A DNA stretch of 42,568 nucleotides, taken from NCBI GenBank assembly GCA_003563915.1, contig PWTE01000383.1:1-42568 (forward strand). Reading direction: 5' to 3'. The notes under the pieces are model-generated. The model saw nothing but the letters and a program-made list of their open reading frames with translations. It ran no database searches and had not been told where the DNA came from. Every line of letters begins with the position of its first letter. The stretch's first letter is position 1. Shown piece by piece: positions 1-8,431 of this stretch. Source of the DNA: Nitriliruptoraceae bacterium (GTDB lineage: Bacteria; Actinomycetota; Nitriliruptoria; Nitriliruptorales; Nitriliruptoraceae). The position numbers were made by a program, and so were the translations under genes.

Positions 1-453
1 GCGCTGGCGCGCCGCATCGCGCACTTCAGCTACCGCAGCGAGGAGGAGTTCAACATCCGCTTCAACCGCCAGGAGCAGGGCGACGAGGACCCCTTGGCGG
101 GCGGGCGGTTCGCGGTGGAGAGCTACCTCGACCACCACGGCGAGAAGCTGGTGCGGCGCTTCGACGCCGCGACCTACGTGCGGTTGACACAGTCGATGAA
201 CAGCCACGACGTCGGCCGGGACCGCGGCGGGGTCGTCGAGGCGCTGCGCCTGGTCGACGCCGAGGTGGCGGTCGCGGGCGTGGACAGCGACCGGCTCTAC
301 CCGTTGCCGGAACAGCACAAGCTGGCGCACCTGCTCGGGGTGCCGGGGGACCGGGCGACGGTGATCCGCTCACCGCACGGGCACGACGGGTTCCTGATCG
401 AGGTCCGCCAGGTCTCGCGGATCATCACCGACCTGCTGGAGCGCGTCGCCTGA
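1..453 (+). CDS. metX: Homoserine O-acetyltransferase, C-terminal part (5' end outside window)
   Basis: Frame 1 is open from the first base and ends with TGA at 451-453, giving the last 150 residues of an alpha/beta-hydrolase. The text matches the MetX C-terminus: ARRIAHFSYRSEEEF, GGRFAVESYLDHHG, a SHDVGRDRGG segment, then VDSDRLYP, which carries the catalytic Asp, and SPHGHDGFLIE, which carries the catalytic His. The nucleophile Ser lies upstream of the window. MetX transfers an acetyl (sometimes succinyl) group from the CoA ester to homoserine in cytoplasmic methionine synthesis. The gene converges on the aldolase gene at 666-1538; two hairpins sit between them. The acyl donor cannot be told from this fragment. 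Confidence 0.93.
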   Translation, partial: ALARRIAHFSYRSEEEFNIRFNRQEQGDEDPLAGGRFAVESYLDHHGEKLVRRFDAATYVRLTQSMNSHDVGRDRGGVVEALRLVDAEVAVAGVDSDRLYPLPEQHKLAHLLGVPGDRATVIRSPHGHDGFLIEVRQVSRIITDLLERVA

Positions 454-493
454 CGCGGAGCTCGAACAGCAGACGACACGAGGCGCCGGTCCT

Positions 494-529
494 CCGCGAG
501 AAGTCGGCATATCTGCCGACTTCTCGCGG
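494..529. terminator. Perfect hairpin 1 between convergent genes
   Basis: Arms of 16 bp (494-509 and 514-529) pair perfectly around a TATC loop. It sits about 40 bp after the metX stop and faces the 3' end of the aldolase gene, so it could end transcription from both sides. There is no T-run, as is common for GC-rich actinobacterial terminators. Its core is repeated at 559-588. Confidence 0.65.
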
Positions 530-558
530 CCATGGTCGGCAGCTGCCCGGGCTCCGTG

Positions 559-588
559 GGAGAAGTCGGCATATCTGCCGACTTCTCC
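559..588. terminator. Perfect hairpin 2, same core as hairpin 1
   Basis: Arms of 13 bp (559-571 and 576-588) pair perfectly around the same TATC loop. The inner 28 bases (arms plus loop) are identical to those of hairpin 1, while the outermost pairs and surroundings differ. It may be a second bidirectional terminator, or both may be copies of a dispersed palindromic element or protein-binding site. Confidence 0.6.
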
Positions 589-665
589 GGTTCGGCGACC
601 GTCAGCCCGCTGGCTCCAACGCGACCGCCACTGCGCCAGCAGGCGCGGGGCCGGCCGACATCCGA

Positions 666-1538
666 TCACCGCAGCAGGGCGGTGCGGACCAGGTCCAGGT
701 GGTTGCCGGGCACCGAACGCAGCGGCGAGATGCACCAGCGTTCGTCGAGGGTTCCCTCGAGCTGCATCGCGGCCTTCAACGCGGCCGGCATCGATCCGGG
801 GACGGCCCGCAGTGCCTCCTCGGTGGCGGCGAGGGACCCCTGGAGCCGCTCCGCCGTGTCGTGGTCGTCGTCGGCCACCGCCGCGTGCAGCTCCAGCACC
901 CGGCGCAACCGCAGGTTCGCGATCGCGGTGATCGAACCGCTGACCCCGTCGCGCAACGCCGCCGCCAACGTCGGCGCGTGACCGTCGTAGACCGCCAGGC
1001 GCCCGGCGGCCGCGCGGACGAAGGCGGCGCGGCGCTCAGCGCCGGGTGAGGAATCCTTGAGCCCGACGATGTTGCGATGCTCGGCCAGCGCCCCGACCGC
1101 CTCCGGGGTGAGTGCCGAGCCGGTGAACTGCGGGATGTGGTAGGCCAGGGTCGGTACGTCGGCCCGGTCCGCGACCGCGGTGTGGACATCCACCAGCTCG
1201 TCGGGTGTGAGGGGGTAGGCGCTCGGGGCCAGGACGAGCACGGCGTCGGCGCCGGCACCCGCCAGCCGCTGCACGTCCGCGTGGAGATCGTCGACCGTGG
1301 CACCGGATGCGCCGGCGATCACGGTGACCCCGCTGTCGACCGCCGCCGCCGTGACGGCGCGACGATCGGCGGACCCGAGCAGTACCCCTTCACCGGTCGA
1401 CCCGGCCACCAGCACGCCGGCGGCCCCCTCGGCCACGGAGGCCTCCGCCAGCTGTGCCACCGCGGGCAGGTCGAGCTCTGAAGGGGAGCGCAGCGGCGTG
1501 ACCTGTGCCGGCCACGCCCCCGTCGGCAGGATGGACAT
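666..1538 (-). CDS. DapA-superfamily aldolase/lyase (not a canonical DHDPS)
   Basis: 290 residues forming a TIM barrel of the dihydrodipicolinate synthase/N-acetylneuraminate lyase superfamily. The Schiff-base lysine is K161 in GLKDSS, the catalytic tyrosine is Y133 in AYHIPQFTG, and the threonine pocket motif is GSTGEG (46-51). Numbering coincides with E. coli DapA (Y133, K161), but the position of its carboxylate-binding R138 is F138 here. This suggests an aldolase or lyase acting on another 2-keto acid and not lysine synthesis proper. I chose the ATG at 1538 because AAGGA lies 5-6 nt upstream; a longer start at 1583 would add 15 residues without a ribosome site. Divergent from the acyltransferase at 1621. 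Substrate unknown. Confidence 0.85.
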   Translation of the reverse strand: MSILPTGAWPAQVTPLRSPSELDLPAVAQLAEASVAEGAAGVLVAGSTGEGVLLGSADRRAVTAAAVDSGVTVIAGASGATVDDLHADVQRLAGAGADAVLVLAPSAYPLTPDELVDVHTAVADRADVPTLAYHIPQFTGSALTPEAVGALAEHRNIVGLKDSSPGAERRAAFVRAAAGRLAVYDGHAPTLAAALRDGVSGSITAIANLRLRRVLELHAAVADDDHDTAERLQGSLAATEEALRAVPGSMPAALKAAMQLEGTLDERWCISPLRSVPGNHLDLVRTALLR

Positions 1539-1620
1539 GACGATCCTTCGACTCCGGGACGAGGCCCTAGGCTGCCACCTCACGGTGGCTGAACGCGAAC
1601 GACGTAGGCGGGAGCAGCAC

Positions 1621-2385
1621 GTGACGGCGATCTACCAGGTCGGTAGCCGACTCTTCGAAGCGGGGTTCCGCTCGTTGGCGATCGACCTGCGAAGTGTCGG
1701 TCACGAGAACATCCCCGCGTCGGGGCCGGCGATCCTGGCCAGCAACCACGTCGGCTACCTCGACTTCTCCTTCGTCATGTTGGCGCCTCCCCGACCGCGG
1801 CGCGAGGTGCGGTTCCTGGCCCGCAGCGAGTTCTTCGACAAGCCCGTGGTCGGCACCCTGCTCCGCCAGCTCGGCCAGATCTCCGTCGACGTGCACGGTG
1901 ACGCGGCTGCTGCGGCGACCGCCGCGCAGGACGCCCTGAAGGCCGGCGAGATCGTCGGGGTACACCCGGAGGGCACGATCAGCCCGTCGTTCGTGCCGCG
2001 CCGGGCGAAGAGCGGGACCGTCCGCCTGGCCGAGTCGCTCGGGGTCCCGATCGTGCCGGTCGCGTTGTGGGGGAGCCAGCGACTCCTGACGAAGTGGCGA
2101 GACCCGCGGCCGGCTCGGGGCGTCGTGGTCAGCGTGCGCTACGGCGAGCCCTACGAGCCCGAGGGACGGACGGCGATGGCCCGCACCACCGACCTGATGG
2201 CGCGGATCACCAGCCTGCTCGACGAGGTGCAGGCGTCCTACCCGCAACGTCCGGGGCCTCCACCCGACGACTGGTGGGTGCCCGCACACCTGGGTGGCTC
2301 GGCGTTGACGCCGGAGGAAGCGGACGAGCGCATCGCTCAGCAGATGGCGGAGCGCCGCGCCCGCCGACGGGGCGAAGCCGCGTGA
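1621..2385 (+). CDS. PlsC-type 1-acyl-glycerol-3-phosphate acyltransferase family protein
   Basis: 254 residues. The acyltransferase HX4D motif is in NHVGYLDF (near residue 40), the second block follows as FLARSEFF, and the PEG block is HPEGTIS (usually FPEGTRS). A later VPVALWGS fits the fourth block. The family moves acyl groups from acyl-ACP or acyl-CoA to lysophosphatidate at the membrane in phospholipid synthesis; paralogs act on other lipids. The GTG at 1621 is preceded by GGGAG; the longer reading from 1528 would precede the conserved start of the fold. A TAGGCT at 1568-1573 could be its -10 box. A C-terminal tail rich in Arg and Glu follows the domain. Exact substrate not deducible. 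Confidence 0.87.
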   Translation: MTAIYQVGSRLFEAGFRSLAIDLRSVGHENIPASGPAILASNHVGYLDFSFVMLAPPRPRREVRFLARSEFFDKPVVGTLLRQLGQISVDVHGDAAAAATAAQDALKAGEIVGVHPEGTISPSFVPRRAKSGTVRLAESLGVPIVPVALWGSQRLLTKWRDPRPARGVVVSVRYGEPYEPEGRTAMARTTDLMARITSLLDEVQASYPQRPGPPPDDWWVPAHLGGSALTPEEADERIAQQMAERRARRRGEAA

Positions 2386-2449
2386 CACGAAGGTCGTCCG
2401 GGGGGCCGACCCGCGCAACCAGGCCGGTCGAACCGAGCCCCCGAACGTG

Positions 2450-2488
2450 CTGAAGCTCCGGAGCACGGGGGATGCGCCGGAGCTTCAG
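2450..2488. terminator. Hairpin between convergent acyltransferase and ABC importer genes
   Basis: 12-bp perfect arms at 2450-2461 and 2477-2488 around a 15-nt loop. It lies in the 258-bp gap between the ends of the rightward acyltransferase and the leftward ABC importer operon, so a bidirectional terminator is likely. Nothing else was recognised in that gap. Confidence 0.6.
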
Positions 2489-2643
2489 ACGCCAGCGGGA
2501 GACCCGCCAGCACCTTCCAGAGCGCCGGGGACCCTCGAGCGGTTACGGGGGACACGCCGATCCCGACCGCAAGTGCGGTGAGTGCACGTTCGGCCGCGGG
2601 ATGACGCAGCGAGAGGACGCTGCCGTCCGACGAGGCGGTGCGT

Positions 2644-3672
2644 CTAGGCCTTCTGGTGCTCCCGGGCATCCGGATGGTGCGACCGCTCCACCGCCTGCCC
2701 CTGATCGTGGTGCAACAGACAGGCCGCCTCGTGTCCGTCGGTGACCGGGGCGAGTGCCGGGTCGACACGCCCGCAGGCCTCGAAGACCTCGGCGCACCGG
2801 GTCCGGAAGTTGCAGCCGGACGGTGGATCCATCGGCGAGGGAAGGTCGCCCTCCAGCAGGATGCGGCGGCGGGACCGCTCGCGCGTCGGTTCCGGGACCG
2901 GGATGGCGGACAGCAACGCCTGCGTGTAGGGATGCTGCGGCGAGCGGTAGATGTCGATCCGGTCGGCGAGCTCGACGATCCTGCCGAGGTACATCACCGC
3001 GATCCGGTCGGAGACGTGCTGGACCGCAGCCAGGTCGTGGGCGATGAACAGGTAGGTCAGGTCGAGGTCGCGCTGGAGCTCTGCCATCAGGTTCATCACC
3101 TGCGCCTGGATAGAGACGTCCAGCGCCGCGATGGGTTCATCGGCGACGATGAAGTCCGGCTCGCAGGCGAGCGCGCGAGCGATCCCGACGCGCTGTCGTT
3201 GTCCTCCCGAGAACTCGTGGGGGTAGCGCTCGGCGACGTCAGGGTGCAGGCCGACCCGTTCGAGGAGCTCGCCGATCCGGGTGCGCCGCGCCTGCTTGCC
3301 CTGGTGCAGGTCGTGGATGTCCAGGGCCTCACCGACCGCCTCCCCCACGGGCTGGCGCGGATCCAGCGACGCGTACGGGTCCTGGAAGATCATCGCGGCG
3401 CGCCGACGCCAACGACGCAGGTCACGGGCACTGAGCTCACGGACGTCGATGCCGTCGAAGGTGACGCTGCCCCGCGTCGGCTCGACCAGCCGCAGCAGGG
3501 CCAGCCCGGTCGTGGACTTGCCACAGCCGGACTCGCCGACCAGCCCCAGGGTCTCACCCTTGGCGATCTCGAAGGACACGCCGTCGACGGCCTTGACGGC
3601 CGTGCCGTCACGGCGGCGCCCGACGGGGAAGTAGACCGACAGGTCATCGACCGTCACCAGCGCATCGCTCAC
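2644..3672 (-). CDS. Oligopeptide-type ABC importer ATPase, DppF/OppF-like
   Basis: 342 residues. Walker A GESGCGKS (46-53), Q-loop in [12 protein letters not shown], signature FSGGQRQR, Walker B FIVADEP, H-loop in IAHDL, and the C-terminal oligopeptide-transporter region with a Cys cluster (CNFRTRC, CGRV, ACLL) typical of DppF/OppF, which in this family can bind an iron-sulfur cluster. It energises uptake together with the ATPase encoded just upstream. Its GTG/ATG start overlaps the preceding stop by 4 bp, so it is the last gene of the five-gene operon. The family usually reads DEPVSALD after Walker B; here it is DEPIAALD, a minor change. Confidence 0.95.
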   Translation of the reverse strand: MSDALVTVDDLSVYFPVGRRRDGTAVKAVDGVSFEIAKGETLGLVGESGCGKSTTGLALLRLVEPTRGSVTFDGIDVRELSARDLRRWRRRAAMIFQDPYASLDPRQPVGEAVGEALDIHDLHQGKQARRTRIGELLERVGLHPDVAERYPHEFSGGQRQRVGIARALACEPDFIVADEPIAALDVSIQAQVMNLMAELQRDLDLTYLFIAHDLAAVQHVSDRIAVMYLGRIVELADRIDIYRSPQHPYTQALLSAIPVPEPTRERSRRRILLEGDLPSPMDPPSGCNFRTRCAEVFEACGRVDPALAPVTDGHEAACLLHHDQGQAVERSHHPDAREHQKA

Positions 3673-4766
3673 GTCTCACCCCCGCGCCCGCTGCGGCTCC
3701 CGACCTCTGCTGCCGCATCGCCGACGTCGTCGGCGTCGGGAGGTTCGATCTCGATCCGGGCCTCGGCCGCAGCCTCCTGGGCGATCTCCTCGGGCACCTC
3801 GTAGAAGCTGCGTATCAGGTGGCCATCACCGATGTCACGCAGCGGCGGCGCTTCGGTCGCGCAGCGGTCGTCGTCCCGGAACGCGCAGCGTGGATGGAAC
3901 GCGCAGCCTTCGGGTAACGCCGTCGGGCTTGGGGGTAAGCCCGGGATCGACGCGAGGTCACGCCGCTCCAGGTCGCCGAGCACCGGGAGCGACCGCATCA
4001 GCCCGACGGTGTATGGGTGGCGGGGGCGGGCGTAGAGCGCGTCGACATCCGCCGCCTCGACGACCTGGCCCGCGTACATCACGAGGACCCGATCGGCGAT
4101 CCCCGCCACGACGCCGAGGTCGTGGGTGATCCAGATCACCCCCATCCCGAGCTCGTCCTGGAGCCGTCCGATCAGCTCCACGATCTGCGCCTGGGTGGTG
4201 ACGTCCAGCGCGGTCGTGGCCTCGTCGGCGACCAGCACCTCGGGGTCGCAGGACAGGCCGATCGCGATCACGACCCGCTGCCGCATCCCGCCGGAGAACT
4301 GGTGCGGGTAGTCGTCCAGTCGCTTCTCCGGGCTCGGGATACCCACCTTCTGCAACAGGTCGATGGCCCGCTCGCGGATCTCCTCGTCCGAGAGCTCGAG
4401 GTGGTAACGCATCCCCTCGGTGAGCTGCCGACCGATCGGGTGTACCGGGTTGAGCGAGGTCATCGGATCCTGGAACACGTACCCGATGCGTCGACCGCGG
4501 TAGTGCAGGAGGTGCTTCTCGGACAGCGGGACGAGATCGTCGTCGCCGAGCCACACCTCGCCGCTGACCTGCCCGGGCGGCATCGGGATCAGCTTGGTCA
4601 TCGCCAGGGTGGAGACCGACTTGCCGGAGCCGGACTCGCCGACGATCGCCAGGGTCTCGCCGGCGTGCAGGTCGTAGTCCAACCCGCGCACGACCCGGGC
4701 CAGCCCACGCTTGGTCCGGAAGCTGACGTGCAGGTCGCGGACGGACAGGATCGGGTCGTCGGCCAT
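3669..4766 (-). CDS. Oligopeptide-type ABC importer ATPase, DppD/OppD-like
   Basis: 365 residues. Walker A GESGSGKS (43-50), Q-loop [12 protein letters not shown], signature FSGGMRQR, Walker B VLVADEA followed by TTALDVT, H-loop ITHDLG, then the oligo_HPY region with GCAFHPRC and a second Cys. An acidic, alanine-rich tail of about 45 residues after the conserved part is unusual. The common DEPT is DEAT here. The start is the ATG at 4766, which shares one base with the stop of the upstream permease; the reading frame stays open further upstream but only as antisense-like sequence within the permease gene. Confidence 0.95.
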   Translation of the reverse strand: MADDPILSVRDLHVSFRTKRGLARVVRGLDYDLHAGETLAIVGESGSGKSVSTLAMTKLIPMPPGQVSGEVWLGDDDLVPLSEKHLLHYRGRRIGYVFQDPMTSLNPVHPIGRQLTEGMRYHLELSDEEIRERAIDLLQKVGIPSPEKRLDDYPHQFSGGMRQRVVIAIGLSCDPEVLVADEATTALDVTTQAQIVELIGRLQDELGMGVIWITHDLGVVAGIADRVLVMYAGQVVEAADVDALYARPRHPYTVGLMRSLPVLGDLERRDLASIPGLPPSPTALPEGCAFHPRCAFRDDDRCATEAPPLRDIGDGHLIRSFYEVPEEIAQEAAAEARIEIEPPDADDVGDAAAEVGSRSGRGGET

Positions 4767-5749
4767 CACTCGTCCTCCCCGCCGCCAGCACCCCTCGCTT
4801 CGATGAGCGTCCGCTGGCGCGGGTCCAAGGCGTCCCGCAACCCGTCTCCCATCAGGTTGAACGCCATCACCGTGACGAAGATCGCCATCCCGGGGAACAC
4901 CGACAACCACCACCCCTGGGCGATGAAGCGCTGGGCGTCGGCCAACATCAGCCCCCATGCCGGCGTCGGCCGCTGGACGCCCGCACCGACGAACGACAGA
5001 GCCGCCTCCAGCAGGATCGCGAAGGCCAGGGACAGGGAGGTCTGCACGATGACGGGGGCGGCGACGTTGGGCAGCACGTGCCGCAGGATGATGCGGCCAT
5101 CGCTGGCCCCGAGCGATCGGATCGCCCGGATGTAGAGGTCCTCCCGCACCGATAGCACCGACCCACGGACGACCCGCGCGAAGATCGGCGTGAACACGAT
5201 GCCGATCGCGATCATGGTGTTGCGCAGGCTCGGCCCGAACACCGCGACCAGCGCGATCGCGAGCAGCACCGCGGGGAAGGCGAAGGCGACGTCGACCGCG
5301 CGCATGGTGACCGTGTCCAGCCAGCCTCCGCGGTACCCGGCGATCAGCCCCAGGAGCGTGCCGGCGACGAGCGAGATCGTCACCGAGATCGCCGCGACCT
5401 GCAACGACACCCGTGCGCCCATGACCACACGGCTGTAGACGTCGCGACCGAGGTCGTCCGTGCCGAACCAGTGGTCGGCCGATGGTGGCGCGAACCGGTT
5501 GGCGATGTTGTCCTCGTTGATCGGGAACCGGATCAACTGGTCGGCGAACACGGCCGTGAGGACCATGACGATCAGCACGACCAGGCCCACGGCCGCTGCG
5601 CGGTTGGAGAGCAGGATCGCCAACGTCTGCCGCCACTGGGGGCGGTGCTCCCCTTCGGGCCGCTCCAGTTCGGGCTGCTCGGCCGAGGGCTGACGGGGCT
5701 CCTCGGCGGGTTCGTCCGAGGGTGGCTGGTCGGGGCGGTCGTCGCTCAT
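4766..5749 (-). CDS. Oligopeptide-type ABC importer permease, DppC/OppC-like
   Basis: 327 residues. A Pro/Glu-rich cytoplasmic N-terminus of about 40 residues precedes the first membrane helix (ILLSNRAAAVGLVVLIVMV). The OppC_N motif HWFGTDDLGRDVYSRVVMGAR and the BPD_transp_1 domain with about five further helices follow, including the EAA-type loop around RAIRSLGASDGRIILRHVLPN. It forms the channel with the DppB-like subunit. Start overlaps the upstream stop by 4 bp (ATGA), which implies translational coupling. Confidence 0.95.
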   Translation of the reverse strand: MSDDRPDQPPSDEPAEEPRQPSAEQPELERPEGEHRPQWRQTLAILLSNRAAAVGLVVLIVMVLTAVFADQLIRFPINEDNIANRFAPPSADHWFGTDDLGRDVYSRVVMGARVSLQVAAISVTISLVAGTLLGLIAGYRGGWLDTVTMRAVDVAFAFPAVLLAIALVAVFGPSLRNTMIAIGIVFTPIFARVVRGSVLSVREDLYIRAIRSLGASDGRIILRHVLPNVAAPVIVQTSLSLAFAILLEAALSFVGAGVQRPTPAWGLMLADAQRFIAQGWWLSVFPGMAIFVTVMAFNLMGDGLRDALDPRQRTLIEARGAGGGEDE

Positions 5750-6690
5750 GAGCTGCGGATCCTGGGGTCGAGCTTGGCGTACAGCAGGTCGACGACGAGG
5801 TTGATGATGAGGAACGCCGCCGCGATCAGCAGCACGGCACCCTGCAGGACCGGGTAGTCGCGCCGCTCCACGGCGGTCAGGGCGAGCCGGCCGATCCCCG
5901 GCCAGGCGAACACCACCTCGACGACCACGATGCCGCCGAGCAGCGTGCCCAGCTGCAGTCCGGTGATCGTCACGATCGGGTTCCAGGCGTTACGCAGGAC
6001 GTGGTGACGGAACACGTGCCGCTGCGGTAGCCCCTTGGCCCGGGCGAAGCGCACGTGCTCGGAGTTCATGGCCTCGAGCACCGACGACCGCACGAACCGT
6101 GTCAGGATCGCCCCGGTGACCACGCCGGTCGTCAGGGCCGGCATGATCAGGCGCTGCAACCCGTCGACGGGATCCTCGAGCAGCGAGGTGTAGCCGAAGG
6201 GTGGGAGCCACCGCAGTGTCTGGGCGAACAGCAGGATCAGCAGGATCCCGTACCAGAAGTCGGGGATCGACACGCCGATCTGCGAGAAGGCGTTGGCGAC
6301 GTAGTCGCTGACCTTGCCCTGGCGCACCGCGGAGATGATCCCGGCGGGCAGCGCGATCACCAGCCCGACCAGGACCGCCGAAACCGCGAGCAGGGCGGTC
6401 GCCGGCAACCGCTGCATCAGCGCTTCGGTGACCGGCTGGCCCGTGCGGAACGACACGCCGAGATCACCCTGCAACGCCCGGAACAGCCAGTCGAAGTACT
6501 GCACGACCAGCGGCTGATCCAGCCCCGCACGGGCGCGGAGGACCTCGTAGAGCTCCTGATCGAACCGGGTGCCGAGGGCCGTACGGACCGGGTCCCCCGG
6601 CACCAGGTGGATCAGGGCGAAGACGACGACCGAGACGCCGAGCAGTGCGAGCAGCGACTGCGCCACCCGCTTCGCGACGTATCCGGCCAA
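5746..6690 (-). CDS. Oligopeptide-type ABC importer permease, DppB/OppB-like
   Basis: 314 residues. N-terminal helix (LLALLGVSVVVFALIHLVPG) with the DppB/OppB hallmark PGDPVR, then a periplasmic loop, and five more helices. The EAA-type loop lies in VRSSVLEAMNSEHVRFARAKGLPQRHV. The C-terminus LLYAKLDPRI is typical of DppB. It starts 30 bp after the solute-binding protein stop and overlaps the DppC-like gene by 4 bp. Family ABC importers carry di- or oligopeptides or nickel; nothing here fixes the substrate. Confidence 0.95.
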   Translation of the reverse strand: MAGYVAKRVAQSLLALLGVSVVVFALIHLVPGDPVRTALGTRFDQELYEVLRARAGLDQPLVVQYFDWLFRALQGDLGVSFRTGQPVTEALMQRLPATALLAVSAVLVGLVIALPAGIISAVRQGKVSDYVANAFSQIGVSIPDFWYGILLILLFAQTLRWLPPFGYTSLLEDPVDGLQRLIMPALTTGVVTGAILTRFVRSSVLEAMNSEHVRFARAKGLPQRHVFRHHVLRNAWNPIVTITGLQLGTLLGGIVVVEVVFAWPGIGRLALTAVERRDYPVLQGAVLLIAAAFLIINLVVDLLYAKLDPRIRSS

Positions 6691-6720
6691 CCGTCAGCCT
6701 CCCTGGACCTCGCTTCCTCG

Positions 6721-8292
6721 TCAGCGATCGAGGCTGACGTTGTTGAACCGGCGCTGACCGTGGGGCGCGACCTCGTAGCCCTGCACGTCCGGGGCCCACG
6801 CGGTCACGATGTCCGGGTTGTAGAAGTAGATGTAGGACGCCTGGTCGACGATCCGCTCCGCGGCCGCGTCGTACAGCTCCTTGCGCGTGTCCTCGTCGGT
6901 CTCGACGCGAGCATCATCGAGCAGGGTGTCGAGCTCCGCGTCGCTGAACCCGTGGAAGTTGAACGCACCCTCGGAGTGGTGCTGGGCGTAGTAGAAGTCG
7001 TCCGGGTCGATGTTGCCCAGCCAGCCCAGCGCGAAGGCGTCGAACTCCCCCTCGCCCTGGTCGGCCAGCCACGTCGAGAAGTCCTCGTCGCGGATCTCGA
7101 CGGTGATCCCGACCGCGCCGAGCTGACTCTCGATGATCTGCGCGGCGGTCACCGTCTCCGGGAACTCACCGCTCACCATCAGATCGATCGTCAGGTCGCT
7201 GACCCCGGCCTCCTCGAGCAGCGTCTCGGCCTGCGCCGGGTCGTGACCGAAGGGCGCATAGTCGTGGTACCAGAAGCTGGTCTCCGGGATCGCGGTCTCG
7301 TTCGGTGTCGCGGCATCGAACTTGGCCGCCTCGGTGATGACGTCGATGTCCAGCGCGAAGGCGATCGCACGCCGCACCCGCTCGTCGTCGAAGGGCTCGC
7401 GGTCGTTGTTCAGCGCCATGTACCAGTAGTCGTTGCCGGCTACCTGGCCCAGCACGACGTCATCACGACCTGCGAGTCCGTCGACCTGCTCGGGTGGCAC
7501 CGAGTCGATCCAGTCGACCTCGCCCGTCTCCAGGCTGGTCAGCTTCACGCCCTCGTCCGGGATGACCTGGAAGCGGATGCCGTCGAGCGGGACCTCGCCG
7601 CCCCAGTAGTCGGGGTTGCGTTCGATCTCGACCGAGTCCCCCGGCGTGAACGACACGAACTGGAACGCCCCGGTACCGACCGGTTCGTCGGCGAGCGTGC
7701 CGGCTTCGATGGCTGCCGCGGGGGCGATCGCCAGTCCAGCGAACGGCCCGATCTGCTCCAGCAGGTTCGGAGCGACCCGGTTGAGCTCGAACTGGACGGT
7801 GTGGTCGTCGACGATCACGTACTCCTCGATCGCGTCCAGGCGGAAGGCGTTCTCGCCTTCCTCGGCGATGCGCTCGAAGGAGGCGACGACATCCTCGGCG
7901 GTGAACTCGGTGCCATCGTGGAAGCTCACGTCCTGCCGCAGGTTGAACGTCCAGGTCAACAGGTCGTCGGAGACCTCCCAGGACTCGGCCAGTGCTGGCT
8001 CCATCGTCAGATCGGACGCCGGCTGGACCAACGTGTCGTAGATGTTCTCCAGGACCGTGAACGCGAAGGACGAGGTCGTCGTGTGCGGGTCGAGTTGGTC
8101 CGGGTCGCCACCGATCGCGGCGACCAGCGTGCCGCCCGCCGTGGGCTCGGCAGGGTCGTCCGGTTCCTCGTCGACCGGCGGGGTCTCTTCGACCTCCGCC
8201 GTCGGATCCTCGGGATCGATCGGATCACCGGGGTCGCACGCCACAGCGATCAACGCGGTCAGGGAGAGCAGTGCGAGCAGACGCAGACGCAT
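6721..8292 (-). CDS. Extracellular solute-binding lipoprotein, SBP_bac_5 family
   Basis: 523 residues. The signal peptide MRLRLLALLSLTALIAVAC ends in a lipobox cysteine at residue 19, followed by an acidic Pro-rich linker, so the protein is probably lipid-anchored on the outer face of the membrane. The body matches family 5 peptide-binding proteins: LVQPASDLTMEPALAESWEVSDD, a FNLRQDVSFHDGTEFTAEDV block, and DYWGGEVPLDG. The ATG at 8292 has AGAAGGA upstream; a longer open frame lacks a signal peptide at its start. First gene of the importer operon. Substrate not deducible; peptides are likeliest for the family. Confidence 0.95.
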   Translation of the reverse strand: MRLRLLALLSLTALIAVACDPGDPIDPEDPTAEVEETPPVDEEPDDPAEPTAGGTLVAAIGGDPDQLDPHTTTSSFAFTVLENIYDTLVQPASDLTMEPALAESWEVSDDLLTWTFNLRQDVSFHDGTEFTAEDVVASFERIAEEGENAFRLDAIEEYVIVDDHTVQFELNRVAPNLLEQIGPFAGLAIAPAAAIEAGTLADEPVGTGAFQFVSFTPGDSVEIERNPDYWGGEVPLDGIRFQVIPDEGVKLTSLETGEVDWIDSVPPEQVDGLAGRDDVVLGQVAGNDYWYMALNNDREPFDDERVRRAIAFALDIDVITEAAKFDAATPNETAIPETSFWYHDYAPFGHDPAQAETLLEEAGVSDLTIDLMVSGEFPETVTAAQIIESQLGAVGITVEIRDEDFSTWLADQGEGEFDAFALGWLGNIDPDDFYYAQHHSEGAFNFHGFSDAELDTLLDDARVETDEDTRKELYDAAAERIVDQASYIYFYNPDIVTAWAPDVQGYEVAPHGQRRFNNVSLDR

Positions 8293-8431
8293 AGGCCATC
8301 CTTCTCGGGGAGCTACACCGAGGCCCGCGACCACCGCAGCGGAACACTCGGTCGTCCCCCCGACGGTACTAGCGAGGTAGTGCTCCGCCCGGAGTGTCCA
8401 CTGACCGAAACCGCTGCGCGCTATCCGCATG

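Noticed and set aside
494-588. Two repeats with a spacer, considered as a CRISPR fragment
   Set aside because: Only two copies, both perfect hairpins with 29-bp spacing, and no cas gene nearby.
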